The position numbers and the translations under genes were made by a program. A stretch of 64,000 nt of DNA from Flavobacterium sp. FEMGT703F (GTDB lineage: Bacteria > Bacteroidota > Bacteroidia > Flavobacteriales > Flavobacteriaceae). A model generated the notes under the pieces. The model was not told where the DNA came from, searched no databases, and saw nothing but the letters and a program-made list of their open reading frames with translations. The stretch is from the NCBI GenBank assembly GCA_002786385.1, contig PGCN01000008.1, positions 186,001 to 250,000 on the forward strand, in the 5' to 3' direction. Shown piece by piece: positions 43,945 to 54,003 of this stretch; within the stretch, counting starts at the first letter, position 1; every line of letters begins with the position of its first letter.

Positions 43945-44037
43945 TAGCCCTGATTGGAGTGGAAATCCTTTTTTTGTTTTGTCCTACAACAGACTCAGGA
44001 TGACAAAACAAAAAAAGATTGCAACGGAAAGCAGGAA
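43945..44037 (+). repeat. TAGCCC hairpin element, copy 4
   Basis: It starts TAGCCCTGATTGGAGTGG and ends CAACGGAAAGCAGGAA. Its core is a perfect 16-base inverted repeat, CTTTTTTTGTTTTGTC (43968-43983) with 44002-44017, around a loop containing CAGACTCAGGA. It lies between the divergent regulator and panB genes. Confidence 0.85.
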
Positions 44038-44159
44038 TACGGTTTACTTTTGATCCGAACCATTCTCTCCCAATCAGTTTCGACAAAAATAAGATAATTT
44101 CACATTTGGCGCTTCATAAAAATAGATTTAATACTTTTACAACTTCTAAACGAACCATT

Positions 44160-44978
44160 ATGTCTACTGCGAAAAAAGATTACAAAAGAATTACGACCAA
44201 GTCTTTGTTTGATATGAAAGCCAATGGCGAAAAAATATCGATGTTAACGGCTTATGATTATACCATGGCAAAGATTGTGGATTCGGCGGGCGTTGACGTG
44301 ATTTTGGTAGGCGATTCAGCCAGTAATGTAATGGCAGGTCACGAAACGACCTTGCCGATAACCTTAGACCAAATGATTTACCACGCTTCCTCGGTAGTTC
44401 GTGGGATTGACCGTGCGTTAGTGGTGGTGGATTTGCCTTTCGGAAGTTACCAAAGTGATCCGAAAGAAGCCTTACGCTCCGCTATCAGAATCATGAAAGA
44501 AAGTGGCGGTCATGCGGTAAAATTAGAAGGTGGCAGCGAGATTAAAGAAAGTATCAAACGTATCTTGAACGCCGGAATTCCGGTTATGGGCCATTTGGGT
44601 TTGACGCCGCAATCGATTTATAAATTCGGAACTTACACGGTAAGAGCCAAAGAAGAAGCCGAGGCTGAAAAATTGATTGAAGACGCCAAATTGTTGGAAC
44701 GCATTGGTTGTTTTGCTTTGGTTTTGGAAAAAATCCCGGCGGCTTTGGCCGAAAAAGTAGCCCAAAGCATTTCGATTCCGGTTATCGGTATTGGTGCCGG
44801 CGGTGGCGTTGACGGACAAGTTTTGGTTTTACACGATATGATTGGTATGACGCATGAGTTTAGTCCGAGATTTCTTCGCCGCTACATGAACTTATACGAA
44901 GACATGACCAAAGCCATCGGACAATATGTGGACGATGTGAAGTCGCAGGATTTTCCGAATGCGAATGAGCAATATTAA
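44160..44978 (+). CDS. panB: Ketopantoate hydroxymethyltransferase PanB
   Basis: With the start at 44160 ([20 protein letters not shown]) the enzyme has 272 residues, normal for PanB; an earlier in-frame ATG at 44019 would translate the end of the hairpin element. It shows the family motifs [36 protein letters not shown] and GHLGLTPQS. It makes ketopantoate from 2-oxoisovalerate and methylene-tetrahydrofolate for pantothenate/CoA synthesis in the cytoplasm. No other pan genes are adjacent. Confidence 0.97.
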   Translation: MSTAKKDYKRITTKSLFDMKANGEKISMLTAYDYTMAKIVDSAGVDVILVGDSASNVMAGHETTLPITLDQMIYHASSVVRGIDRALVVVDLPFGSYQSDPKEALRSAIRIMKESGGHAVKLEGGSEIKESIKRILNAGIPVMGHLGLTPQSIYKFGTYTVRAKEEAEAEKLIEDAKLLERIGCFALVLEKIPAALAEKVAQSISIPVIGIGAGGGVDGQVLVLHDMIGMTHEFSPRFLRRYMNLYEDMTKAIGQYVDDVKSQDFPNANEQY

Positions 44979-45021
44979 TTAGACTTCTTAGACAAGTTAG
45001 ATTTTTAGACTTCTTAGACAA
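44979..45021. repeat. 17-base direct repeat before the four-helix-bundle gene
   Basis: TTAGACTTCTTAGACAA occurs at 44979-44995 and 45005-45021. After that gene, at 45375-45396, the complementary words TCTAACCT, TCTAACAA, TCTAAAAT appear, so the gene is bracketed by related words in opposite orientation. Confidence 0.8.
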
Positions 45022-45025
45022 TAAT

Positions 45026-45379
45026 ATGCATAGATATAAGGAATTAGAGATTTGGAAGAAAAGCAGATTATTTTGCTCTCAAATTTATGAGATAACCTCA
45101 AAATTCCCTAGCGATGAAAAGTTTGGTTTAACCAATCAATTGCGTCGGGCTTCTGTTTCAATTCCTTCAAATATTGCTGAAGGTTCTTCAAGAAGTTCAA
45201 ATAAAGATTTTTCCAGATTTTTAGAAATTGCTGTTGGTTCAGCTTACGAAGTTGAAACACAACTTTTAATTGCTTCAGATTTAGGATTTGTCAATAATGA
45301 AGAATCAGAAAAAATTGCCGGTGAGTTGAATGAAATTGTCAAAATGATTTCTCGTTTTCGCACCACTCTGAAAATCTAA
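45026..45379 (+). CDS. Four-helix-bundle protein (S23 / intervening-sequence type)
   Basis: The 117-residue protein starts MHRYKELEIWKKSRLFCSQI and has the family signature TNQLRRASVSIPSNIAEGSS. Related proteins are encoded in 23S rRNA intervening sequences and also stand alone in many Bacteroidetes, where they form helical bundles of unknown role. Here it stands alone between panB and a pseudouridine synthase and is flanked by related short repeats, which hints at a small mobile or acquired unit. Confidence 0.9.
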   Translation: MHRYKELEIWKKSRLFCSQIYEITSKFPSDEKFGLTNQLRRASVSIPSNIAEGSSRSSNKDFSRFLEIAVGSAYEVETQLLIASDLGFVNNEESEKIAGELNEIVKMISRFRTTLKI

Positions 45380-45396
45380 CCTTCTAACAATCTAAA

Positions 45397-46089
45397 ATGT
45401 CTAAGCTAGTCTCAAATAAAGACAACCTCCAAATCCTGCACGAAGACAACCACATCATAGTGGTCAACAAACGTGTTGGCGATATTGTACAAGGTGATAA
45501 GACCGGAGACAAACCTTTATCGGATGTGGTTAAAGAATACATTAAAGAGAAATACAATAAGCCGGGCGAAGTGTTTTTAGGCGTGGTGCATCGGTTGGAC
45601 CGACCTACCACCGGGATTGTAGTTTTTGCCCGAACCAGTAAAGCTTTGACCCGATTGAACGAAATGTTCAGTCAACGAGAAACCCAAAAAACCTATTGGG
45701 CTGTGGTGAAAAACAAACCGCCGAAAACAGAAAACAATTTGGTTCATTTTCTCAAACGAAATGAAAAAAATAACACTTCCAAAGCGCACTTAAAAGAAGT
45801 ACCGGAAAGCAAAAAAGCGAGTTTGGATTATAAAATCATTAAAACGCTAGACAACTACTTTGTTTTGGAGATTAATTTGCATACCGGACGACATCACCAA
45901 ATCAGAGCACAATTATTGGCGATTGGTTGCCCTATCAAAGGCGATTTGAAGTATGGGTTTGATCGCAGTAACCCTGACGGCGGGATTCATTTGCACGCCC
46001 GACAATTGGTTTTTACCCATCCGGTTTCTAAAGAAAATTTAGTCATTACAGCACCTACTCCAAAAGATGCCATTTGGAATGCTATGTAA
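45397..46089 (+). CDS. RluA-family pseudouridine synthase
   Basis: The 230-residue enzyme has the RluA/RluD catalytic motif VVHRLDRPTTGIVVFAR (catalytic Asp in HRLDR), EINLHTGRHHQIRAQLLAIG, and KGDLKYG. No S4 domain is present. It isomerises uridine in rRNA or tRNA; the target site cannot be told from sequence. It begins 17 bases after the four-helix-bundle gene and may share its transcript. Confidence 0.92.
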   Translation: MSKLVSNKDNLQILHEDNHIIVVNKRVGDIVQGDKTGDKPLSDVVKEYIKEKYNKPGEVFLGVVHRLDRPTTGIVVFARTSKALTRLNEMFSQRETQKTYWAVVKNKPPKTENNLVHFLKRNEKNNTSKAHLKEVPESKKASLDYKIIKTLDNYFVLEINLHTGRHHQIRAQLLAIGCPIKGDLKYGFDRSNPDGGIHLHARQLVFTHPVSKENLVITAPTPKDAIWNAM

Positions 46090-46170
46090 ACTAAAATGCC
46101 TACTTTTACGTTTATAGTTGTGTTAGGGTTTTCAAAAAACCGACTGTTATAACCTAAATCCATCTTACCT

Positions 46171-47505
46171 ATGAAGCAAATCATTGTAACTGTAGCGCTA
46201 CTTATCGGCCTAAACACAGTAGCCCAAGAACATTATTCGGGCATTAGTACTTCTAATCGTGTTGGAATTTTGAACGCCAACATCAATCCGGCCGAGTTGG
46301 CCAATTTGTCGAAAAAATTTGAAGTCAATATTTACGGCTTAAGTTTTAATGTTTCAAACAATAAAATTGCCTTTAGTGATATTTCATCCGATGCCGACTT
46401 TGAAACTTTGATTTTCCAGGGCAACAGTCCGGTTAACGCACGAATTGATGCCGAAATCAACGGTCCTGGATTAGCCATTCGTTGGCAAAAATGGGGTTTT
46501 GCCGTGACTACTAAAGCGCACGCCAAATTTGACATGGTTAATGTAGATCCAACCATTGGAAATGCTATCACCAATGATAATATTATTTTAAACACTACTT
46601 CCTTAAATTATCCGGGAAACCAACGTTTGAGTGGTACTTCTTATGGTGAAGTTGGTTTGTCTGCTGCGCGAACTTTCTTTGAAAACGACAATCATAAGTT
46701 TAGCGCCGGAGTTACTTTAAAAATATTATTCCCGGGTTCTTACTCCAACTTTGGTTTGAGTAACCTGAACGGAACAGTAACCGAAAACGCTACCGGAGCC
46801 TACTTAACTACCAGTTCGCCGGCTACTTTAAACATCGCTTACTCCGGAAACTTGGCGGATAGCTTTACCAATTTTGATGATTACAGTAAATCTATCTTTG
46901 GCGGATTGAACGGATTTGCAGGCGACATCGGGTTTAATTACCAATGGAAAAAAGGGAAAGGCTACAAACTAAACGCCGGTTTGGCTATTAGAAACATTGG
47001 CAGTATGACTTTTAAAGATGATAATAATGCATCAACTAATTATGTTTTGAATATTCCACAAACTAATCCGTTAGATTTGAGTTTGTTTGAAAACGTAGAT
47101 AATTTAGGAGATGTAGAGCAAATACTTTCCGATGGCGGTTATTTAACCCAAACTAGCGGTCAAACCGATTTCAAAGTTAAATTACCGACCGTTCTTTCTA
47201 CTTATGCCGATTTCCGTATTGTGCCTAAATTGTATGTGACCGCTTTTTTACAACAAAAAGTCAACGAAGATTCGGGCAACGACCAAATCACTGTGCCGAA
47301 TATTTTCAGCATTACACCAAGAGTGAATTTAGGGTTCTTTGAAACCTATGTCCCGGTAAGTTTTAACGAAATTTCCGGAACCAACATTGGTTTAGGATTT
47401 AGATTGGGCGGGTTTTACTTAGGCACCAGCTCGTTGGTAAGTGCTTTGGTAAGCGACAGCAAACAAGGTGACATTTACACCGGTTTCCGCTGGGCCTTTT
47501 TGTAA
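46171..47505 (+). CDS. DUF5723-type outer-membrane protein
   Basis: The 444-residue protein has a signal peptide (MKQIIVTVALLIGLNTVAQ), an N-terminal stretch NINPAELANLSKKFEVNIYG and many amphipathic strands, ending GDIYTGFRWAFL. This is the pattern of the DUF5723 family, beta-barrel proteins of Bacteroidetes linked to gliding or secretion backgrounds; its function is not known. It lies alone. Confidence 0.8.
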   Translation: MKQIIVTVALLIGLNTVAQEHYSGISTSNRVGILNANINPAELANLSKKFEVNIYGLSFNVSNNKIAFSDISSDADFETLIFQGNSPVNARIDAEINGPGLAIRWQKWGFAVTTKAHAKFDMVNVDPTIGNAITNDNIILNTTSLNYPGNQRLSGTSYGEVGLSAARTFFENDNHKFSAGVTLKILFPGSYSNFGLSNLNGTVTENATGAYLTTSSPATLNIAYSGNLADSFTNFDDYSKSIFGGLNGFAGDIGFNYQWKKGKGYKLNAGLAIRNIGSMTFKDDNNASTNYVLNIPQTNPLDLSLFENVDNLGDVEQILSDGGYLTQTSGQTDFKVKLPTVLSTYADFRIVPKLYVTAFLQQKVNEDSGNDQITVPNIFSITPRVNLGFFETYVPVSFNEISGTNIGLGFRLGGFYLGTSSLVSALVSDSKQGDIYTGFRWAFL

Positions 47506-47562
47506 AAAATAAGCAATAGTCTGTTTAAAAATCCTATATTAGCTTAGCCAATTTATCTTGTC

Positions 47563-48894
47563 ATGATTTTTAAAACGGATTTGAATTACCGAAAACAAGC
47601 GTTAGTAAAATTATTGCTTAACGTTCAAAAAAAAGAAGCTGAAATCATTCAAGCCTTGTATGACGATTTCAAAAAACCGGCTTTCGAAGCGGTAGCAACG
47701 GAAACCAGCTACATCGTTTCCGAATTGGAATACACCATAAAAAACTTAAAGAAATGGGCAAAACCGCAACGGGTTTTGCCTTCTTTTTTGAACTTTCCCT
47801 CTACTGATTATCTCTACAAAGAACCTTACGGTAAGGTATTGGTAATTGCGCCTTGGAATTATCCTTACCAATTGGCCTTAGCACCATTAATTGCGGCTGT
47901 TGCTGCCGGCAATCAAGTCGTGGTAAAACCCTCTGAGTTGGCTGAAAATACTTCCCGAATAATTACAGAAATCATCGCAGCAAGTTTTGAAGAACAGCAT
48001 GTGCAATGCGTTTTAGGTGGTGTTGAAGTGTCCCAAAACTTATTGTCACAACGTTGGGATTATATCTTTTTCACCGGAAGTGTAGCTGTGGGCAAAATTG
48101 TAGCCCAAGCCGCTGCCACACATTTAACCCCAGTTACTTTAGAATTAGGCGGCAAAAATCCTTGTATTATTGATGAGTCGGCCGACCTGAAATTGGCTGC
48201 CAAACGGATTGTTTGGGGCAAGTTTTTGAATGCCGGACAAACGTGTATAGCGCCGGATTATCTATTAGTCCATGAGCATATCAAACCAAAACTGATTGAA
48301 TATCTCAAAGCAGAAATTATTTTGGCTTATGGTGAAAACCCACAGGAGTCAACTGATTTTCCGAGAATCATCAATGAAAAAAACTGGAAGAGACAGTTGC
48401 AACTTTTGGAAAACCAAACCGTGATTTTTGGCGGACAATCAGATGTAAGCGACTTTTATTTGGCACCAACATTAGTTGACGAACCTTCATTAGACAGTTT
48501 CGTCATGCAAGAAGAGATTTTCGGTCCGATTTTACCGATTTTGGGTTATACTTCGGAAACCGACTTAGAAAAAATCATTGTAAGATATGAGAAACCATTA
48601 TCACTTTATGTTTTCACACAAAGAAAATCATTCGCCCAAAAAATAATCACCCGATTTTCTTTTGGAGGCGGTTGCATCAACGACACCGTGATTCATTTTG
48701 CCAATAAAAGATTACCTTTTGGCGGTGTAGGACACAGTGGTATCGGCGCATATCACGGTAAGCGAAGTTTTGAGTTGTTCTCCCATAACAAACCGATTGT
48801 TAAAAAAGCCACTTGGCTTGATATTCCACTGCGATATGCTCCCTACCAAGGAAAACTTTCCGGTTTAAAAAAAATGTTAAAATGGTTTTCCTAA
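47563..48894 (+). CDS. Aldehyde dehydrogenase family protein
   Basis: The 443-residue NAD(P)-dependent enzyme has the catalytic Cys in GQTCIAPD (C228) and the Glu of LELGGKNPC, plus the NAD site FFTGSVAVGKIVAQ and C-terminal FGGVGHSGIGAYHG. It resembles the fatty or aromatic aldehyde group without a long N-terminus (about 440 residues). It probably oxidises aldehydes to acids in the cytoplasm, possibly at a membrane (the C-terminus is basic). The substrate is unknown. Confidence 0.93.
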   Translation: MIFKTDLNYRKQALVKLLLNVQKKEAEIIQALYDDFKKPAFEAVATETSYIVSELEYTIKNLKKWAKPQRVLPSFLNFPSTDYLYKEPYGKVLVIAPWNYPYQLALAPLIAAVAAGNQVVVKPSELAENTSRIITEIIAASFEEQHVQCVLGGVEVSQNLLSQRWDYIFFTGSVAVGKIVAQAAATHLTPVTLELGGKNPCIIDESADLKLAAKRIVWGKFLNAGQTCIAPDYLLVHEHIKPKLIEYLKAEIILAYGENPQESTDFPRIINEKNWKRQLQLLENQTVIFGGQSDVSDFYLAPTLVDEPSLDSFVMQEEIFGPILPILGYTSETDLEKIIVRYEKPLSLYVFTQRKSFAQKIITRFSFGGGCINDTVIHFANKRLPFGGVGHSGIGAYHGKRSFELFSHNKPIVKKATWLDIPLRYAPYQGKLSGLKKMLKWFS

Positions 48895-49008
48895 ACCCAA
48901 TGTTTTTTCAAAAATAAACTGTACATTTATACTGTTTTTGTGGGAATCTTGGAGATAAAAAACACTCTCTTTATTTTTGTTTAATATTGGTATAATCTAC
49001 TTTGTAAA

Positions 49009-52000
49009 TTGAATAACCTATTTTCATTTGCTAATACAATAAATAGCTATATTGTAATAGCTCTGCTATTGATTGTAATGTTCTTATTTTACATGGCAAT
49101 ACAGAAGACATTACAAAATAAACTAACCCTAGCCAACTCAAAAGAGGATGATTTTGAACCTCGTGAAGAGCAATTCAGAATATATTCATTATTTTTCGGA
49201 ATCACCTTGCCGTTGGTGGAAACCATTATTAATTTTTTTGAACTTAGGCCGCAAAGTCAATTAGCACTCAACTACATTATTGGGTTTTCGTTGTTAAGTT
49301 TGTTTCTACTATCAAAAAAAAATAATTTTCTTTATCGGAATATCAACGTCATATTTACCAGTATTTACCTGGCTTATTTTTGTTTTATGACTTATATGGT
49401 CTTCTTTCATCCCTTTGAAATGACGGCCTACATTACCTTAATTATTACTTTTTTCTTATCGTATTTCATTTTAAAAACCATAAAACACTACTGGATCTTT
49501 GTGATCTGTGTGCTGTTTTTTTTAATACTGGCCTACAATTTACAACTGTCAGACACCAAACTGATTGTCATGTTTATTTGTGCCTTGATTGCAGTAGTCG
49601 CAGTGCATATTTCCAGACATTTGTCACAAATTGAAACAAAAAATAAGTTTTTATTCTCGAGTATCGTTGTCAACAATGGGAATTCGCTCATTATGACCAC
49701 AAACAAAAAAGGGGAAGTTTCGTTTTGTAGCGAATCGGTTGAAGCTATTTTGGGTTACACTGTGGAAGAAGTGTTGGGCATGGGATTTTGGCAACTCACT
49801 GAAGATGCTGAATTTATCGGCGAAGCCTATCACAACACTTATGTCGATGATCGCTCTTACACTCGAAAATTAAAGTGCAAAAATGGTGATTATAAATTCA
49901 TCCAGTGGAAAGACAAGAAATATTCAGACGATATTACCATTGGAATCGGACAGGATGTTACAGAGCAAATCAAGATCAAAGACCAATACCGCAGCTTGAT
50001 TGAGTCGGCAGCCGACTTAATCTATGAAATCGATTTGACGGCAACGGTGACTTATGTAAATCAATTTGCGGTTAAAACTTTAGGCTATGACAAAGAAGAA
50101 ATTTTAGGCAAGCGCATTTCTAATTTTGTGAGAAACGATTATTTGGAATACGTAACCGATTTCTACAAAGACATTCCTAAAGAAACCGAAGAATTCAGCG
50201 ATTTGGTCTTTCCTTTGGTTAAGAAAAACGGCGAAACGATTTGGGTTTCCCAAAAAGTAACTTTGAAGAAAGATGAAACCGGTTATATTTTAGGCTATTC
50301 CGGAATTGCCAGGGATATAACACTGGTTAAAAACCTGGAAATTGAGCATTACAACCGCAGTAAAAAAGTCCGAATTCATAACGAAACCTTAAAGGTATTA
50401 ACGTCACAGAGTTATTCCAACAAAGATACTTTCAATGGTATTTTGAAGAACATACTAAGAGTAGCATCGACCAATTGTGCTATTGACAGGGTTAGTTATT
50501 GGTCCTGTATCCCGGAGGGCATCAAATGTGAAAGCATTTACTATTTGCAAAGTGACCGATTTGAAAAAAACTTTTTCCTGCAAATGTCGGATTATCCGGT
50601 TTACTTCTCTCACCTGCACTCCGGTATGCAAATAGTGGCTTCCAATGCATATAACAACACCATTACTTTTGAACTCTGCTCAGAATACCTTCCGAAAAAC
50701 AAAATCATGTCGTTGCTGGATACGCCTATTTTCATCAACGGTAAAATCATCGGTATTTTGTGCTTTGAAAAAACTGATTCGCCAATTGAATGGGACAACG
50801 AAGACATAAACTTTTCACGATCAATAGCCGATTTAATTGCCATTGCTATCGAATCTCAACTCTTATTGGAATCGGATAAAAAGCTCTCCTATAAGAGTGA
50901 GATATTGACTGTAATCAGTAGAAATATCGATAAGTTTTTATTGAATAAGGATACCGATGAAATCCTGAAAGGTATTGTCAAAGAAATCGGTAAAGTCCTT
51001 AAAGTTGACAAAATTTCATTTTTTGCCAAAAAAGAAAACGATACTGTATTTTACCAAAGAATTCGTTGGATTGCCTCAGAATTTGGCTTTACAAAACCCA
51101 ACGAAGCTTTGCAAAACATTACCCCTGAAATGATTGCAGAGGTACTGCAACAAATGGAAGAAAATTTCTATTATGCTGCCATAGTTAGAAAAATTAAAGA
51201 TGATACAACGCGTAATTTATTAGAAAATCTTAATGTTAAATCAGTACTCTTCTTGCCTATTTTCGTTAAAAACAAACTGCATGGTTTCTTAGTTTTTGAT
51301 GATTCTACAATAGAAAGAGAATGGTCTATCGATGAAATCACAATTCTTCAATCGTTGTCCAACAACATTTCTTCAGCTTTTGAAAGAAATATTAACGAAG
51401 CTATTATTCAGGAAAGTGAAGAAAAATTCCGTTTGCTGGCTAATAATATTCCTGGAACTGTTCACTTGTCGAAATACGACGAAAAATGGTCTAAAATTTA
51501 CCTCAACGATGAAATTGAGAAACTAACCGGTTATCCTAAAGAAGATTTCCTTCAAAATAAAATCTTTTACATCGATTTGGTTCATCCGGAAGACATAGCG
51601 ACCGTTAGAGATTATGCCAACGAATTGTTTCTGAAAAAACAAAAAATCCATCTAATTTACAGAATCATCAACAAATCAGGTCAATACATTTGGGTCGAAG
51701 AATTTGGTGAACCGATTTTTAAAGACAATGAAATTGTTTATATCGTTGGGATTTTTATCGATATTACCCAAAGAATGGAAGCCGAAGAAGCCATCAAAGC
51801 CAAGAATTATGCTGAAGCAGCCAACCGTGCCAAATCAGAATTCCTGGCCAATATGAGTCACGAAATTCGAACACCGCTAAACGGCATCATTGGTTTTACC
51901 GAGCTTTTGATGAATACCAAACTCGAAAGTATTCAGAAAAAATACATGGATACCATCAACCAATCGGCGAATTCATTGATGGAAGTCATCAATAACATTT

Positions 52001-52974
52001 TGGATTTTTCTAAAATTGAGTCCGGTAAATTGGAACTGCATGTCGAAAAAATCAATTTATCTGAGCTCTTAAATCAGGTAATCGACCTTATCCAATACGA
52101 AGCCGATCACAAAAAACTGGACTTACGTTTAACTATTGAAGACAAAGTACCAACCTTTGTTTGGATGGATTATATCCGAATCAAGCAAATCCTCATCAAC
52201 TTGTTGAGTAACGCCATTAAGTTTACCGAAAAAGGGAGTATCGATTTAACAGTCAATACACTTCAAACTAACGAGAATCACAAAATAAAATTACTCTTTG
52301 CCGTCAAGGATACCGGCATCGGCATCCAAAAAAACAACCAACAAAAAATATTTGAAGCTTTCTCACAAGAGGACAATTCAACTTCCAAAAAATTCGGCGG
52401 AACCGGTTTAGGACTAACCATTTCAAACCAATTATTGGGATTGATGAACAGTCATTTAGACTTAAAAAGTGAGTTGGGTCAAGGCAGTGAATTTAGTTTT
52501 GTATTAGAAGTTAGTTATTCTGATGAAATTCCCGATAACCACAAGCCAACACTCAAATTGGTTACCAGCGAACCTCACAACAATGTAATTTCTACAGATA
52601 ACAAGTTGATTTACATCGTAGAAGACAACAAAATCAATATGCTTTTGGCCAAGACTTTAGTCAAACAAATTCTACCGAATGCCGAAATCATCGAACTACA
52701 AAACGGTAAGGAAGCACTGGAAAAAACAGAAAGTTTGCGACCGGACTTGATTTTGATGGACATCCAAATGCCGATTATGAACGGTTACGAATCAACAGCT
52801 GCTATCCGAAAATTACCGGATTCCGAACAAATCCCAATCATAGCCTTAACGGCCGGTACTGTTTTGGGTGAAAAAGAAAAATGTATCGAATTCGGCATGA
52901 ACGATTACATCCCGAAACCTATCGACAAAGAAATGTTGGAAAAAATTATTCGGGAAGTCATGCAACTCAATTAA
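49009..52974 (+). CDS. Hybrid sensor histidine kinase with PAS, GAF and receiver domains
   Basis: The 1321-residue protein starts at a TTG ([15 protein letters not shown]). About seven membrane segments fill the first 210 residues. PAS domains follow at about 220-325 and 325-450, two GAF domains at about 465-620 and 635-800, and a third PAS at 808-930. The HisKA domain has [13 protein letters not shown] (His about 951), the HATPase has [15 protein letters not shown], and the C-terminal receiver has [16 protein letters not shown] (Asp about 1249). It would need an Hpt protein to pass phosphate on; the stand-alone Hpt at 9154 is a candidate. The signal is unknown. Confidence 0.93.
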   Translation: MNNLFSFANTINSYIVIALLLIVMFLFYMAIQKTLQNKLTLANSKEDDFEPREEQFRIYSLFFGITLPLVETIINFFELRPQSQLALNYIIGFSLLSLFLLSKKNNFLYRNINVIFTSIYLAYFCFMTYMVFFHPFEMTAYITLIITFFLSYFILKTIKHYWIFVICVLFFLILAYNLQLSDTKLIVMFICALIAVVAVHISRHLSQIETKNKFLFSSIVVNNGNSLIMTTNKKGEVSFCSESVEAILGYTVEEVLGMGFWQLTEDAEFIGEAYHNTYVDDRSYTRKLKCKNGDYKFIQWKDKKYSDDITIGIGQDVTEQIKIKDQYRSLIESAADLIYEIDLTATVTYVNQFAVKTLGYDKEEILGKRISNFVRNDYLEYVTDFYKDIPKETEEFSDLVFPLVKKNGETIWVSQKVTLKKDETGYILGYSGIARDITLVKNLEIEHYNRSKKVRIHNETLKVLTSQSYSNKDTFNGILKNILRVASTNCAIDRVSYWSCIPEGIKCESIYYLQSDRFEKNFFLQMSDYPVYFSHLHSGMQIVASNAYNNTITFELCSEYLPKNKIMSLLDTPIFINGKIIGILCFEKTDSPIEWDNEDINFSRSIADLIAIAIESQLLLESDKKLSYKSEILTVISRNIDKFLLNKDTDEILKGIVKEIGKVLKVDKISFFAKKENDTVFYQRIRWIASEFGFTKPNEALQNITPEMIAEVLQQMEENFYYAAIVRKIKDDTTRNLLENLNVKSVLFLPIFVKNKLHGFLVFDDSTIEREWSIDEITILQSLSNNISSAFERNINEAIIQESEEKFRLLANNIPGTVHLSKYDEKWSKIYLNDEIEKLTGYPKEDFLQNKIFYIDLVHPEDIATVRDYANELFLKKQKIHLIYRIINKSGQYIWVEEFGEPIFKDNEIVYIVGIFIDITQRMEAEEAIKAKNYAEAANRAKSEFLANMSHEIRTPLNGIIGFTELLMNTKLESIQKKYMDTINQSANSLMEVINNILDFSKIESGKLELHVEKINLSELLNQVIDLIQYEADHKKLDLRLTIEDKVPTFVWMDYIRIKQILINLLSNAIKFTEKGSIDLTVNTLQTNENHKIKLLFAVKDTGIGIQKNNQQKIFEAFSQEDNSTSKKFGGTGLGLTISNQLLGLMNSHLDLKSELGQGSEFSFVLEVSYSDEIPDNHKPTLKLVTSEPHNNVISTDNKLIYIVEDNKINMLLAKTLVKQILPNAEIIELQNGKEALEKTESLRPDLILMDIQMPIMNGYESTAAIRKLPDSEQIPIIALTAGTVLGEKEKCIEFGMNDYIPKPIDKEMLEKIIREVMQLN

Positions 52975-52985
52975 AACCAAAGCTT

Positions 52986-53843
52986 ATGAAATGGGATAAA
53001 AAAGAAAGCGGCAATTTTGAAGACCGCAGAGGCATGTCGGGTGGCGGTAAAGCGGTGCTGGGCGGCGGAATCATCGGTATTATTGTTTTATTGCTAAATA
53101 TGTTTGGAGGCGAAACCGGACAAACTATCGGCACCATTATCGAACAAACCCAAGGCAGTCAAACGCAAACCGAAACTACCCAAACCCGTGAACTTTCTGC
53201 AGAAGAAAAAGAATTAGGCGATTTTGCTGAATCGTGTTTTGTGTACAACACTGAAACTTGGAGTACTATTTTTGAAGAGAACAATATGGATTTTCAAGAA
53301 CCGCGTATGGTGCTTTTTGACGATGGCGTGAATACAGCCTGCGGAAGCGCTACTTCAGTTGCGGGTCCTTTTTACTGTCCGAGCGACAAGAAAATCTACA
53401 TGGATTTGCGCTTCTTTGAAGAACTGAAAAACCGTTTTGGCGCTAAAGGCGGTGATTTTGCCATTGCTTATGTCATAGCACACGAAATGGGACATCATTT
53501 GCAAACCATTTTGGGAACTTCCGGAAAAGTACGCCAATTACAAGCGGAAAAAAGTGAGAAAGAAGCCAACAAACTTTCGGTTTGTTTGGAATTGCAAGCC
53601 GACTTTTATGCGGGTGTTTGGGCACATTACAATAAAAATCTCTTAGAAGCAGGCGATATTGAAGAAGCTTTAAGCGCCGCCAATGCAGTAGGCGACGACG
53701 CTATACAAAGTAAAATGCAAGGTCATGTAACACCGGATAGTTTTACTCATGGTACTTCTGAACAACGCATGTATTGGTTTAAAAAAGGATACACCTCGGG
53801 CGATATTAAACAAGGTGATACTTTCTCAGCTTTGTTAGATTAA
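52986..53843 (+). CDS. YpfJ/KPN_02809-type neutral zinc metallopeptidase
   Basis: I place the start at 52986 (MKWDKKESGNFEDRRGMSGG), twelve bases after the kinase stop, because the earlier in-frame start lies inside the kinase. The 285-residue protein has a glycine-rich start, one hydrophobic segment near 27-42 and the zinc site HEMGHH (H166 to H171). This family is poorly characterised; it is thought to be membrane-anchored and periplasmic. It may be in the kinase transcript. A terminator follows at 53942. Confidence 0.87.
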   Translation: MKWDKKESGNFEDRRGMSGGGKAVLGGGIIGIIVLLLNMFGGETGQTIGTIIEQTQGSQTQTETTQTRELSAEEKELGDFAESCFVYNTETWSTIFEENNMDFQEPRMVLFDDGVNTACGSATSVAGPFYCPSDKKIYMDLRFFEELKNRFGAKGGDFAIAYVIAHEMGHHLQTILGTSGKVRQLQAEKSEKEANKLSVCLELQADFYAGVWAHYNKNLLEAGDIEEALSAANAVGDDAIQSKMQGHVTPDSFTHGTSEQRMYWFKKGYTSGDIKQGDTFSALLD

Positions 53844-53941
53844 AAAAAAGCAATTATTACCGGTAAAAATCACAAATCAAAAAATAAAACTCGGGTTTAT
53901 TGCATTAATCACAAATCGTGTTCAAGCCACTGATTTTTAAG

Positions 53942-53975
53942 GACAATTTCAATGAATTTTGAAGTTGTCTTTTTT
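53942..53975 (+). terminator. Terminator after the zinc peptidase gene
   Basis: GACAATTTCA (53942-53951) pairs with TGAAGTTGTC (53960-53969), with one G-T pair, followed by six T. The TAATTTTG just after it may be the -7 element of the next gene. Confidence 0.8.
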
Positions 53976-54003
53976 AATTTTGTTCGGCAAAAAATTGAAT
54001 AAA

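Noticed and set aside
45026..45379. 23S rRNA intervening sequence
   Set aside because: The gene belongs to that protein family, but no rRNA sequence surrounds it.
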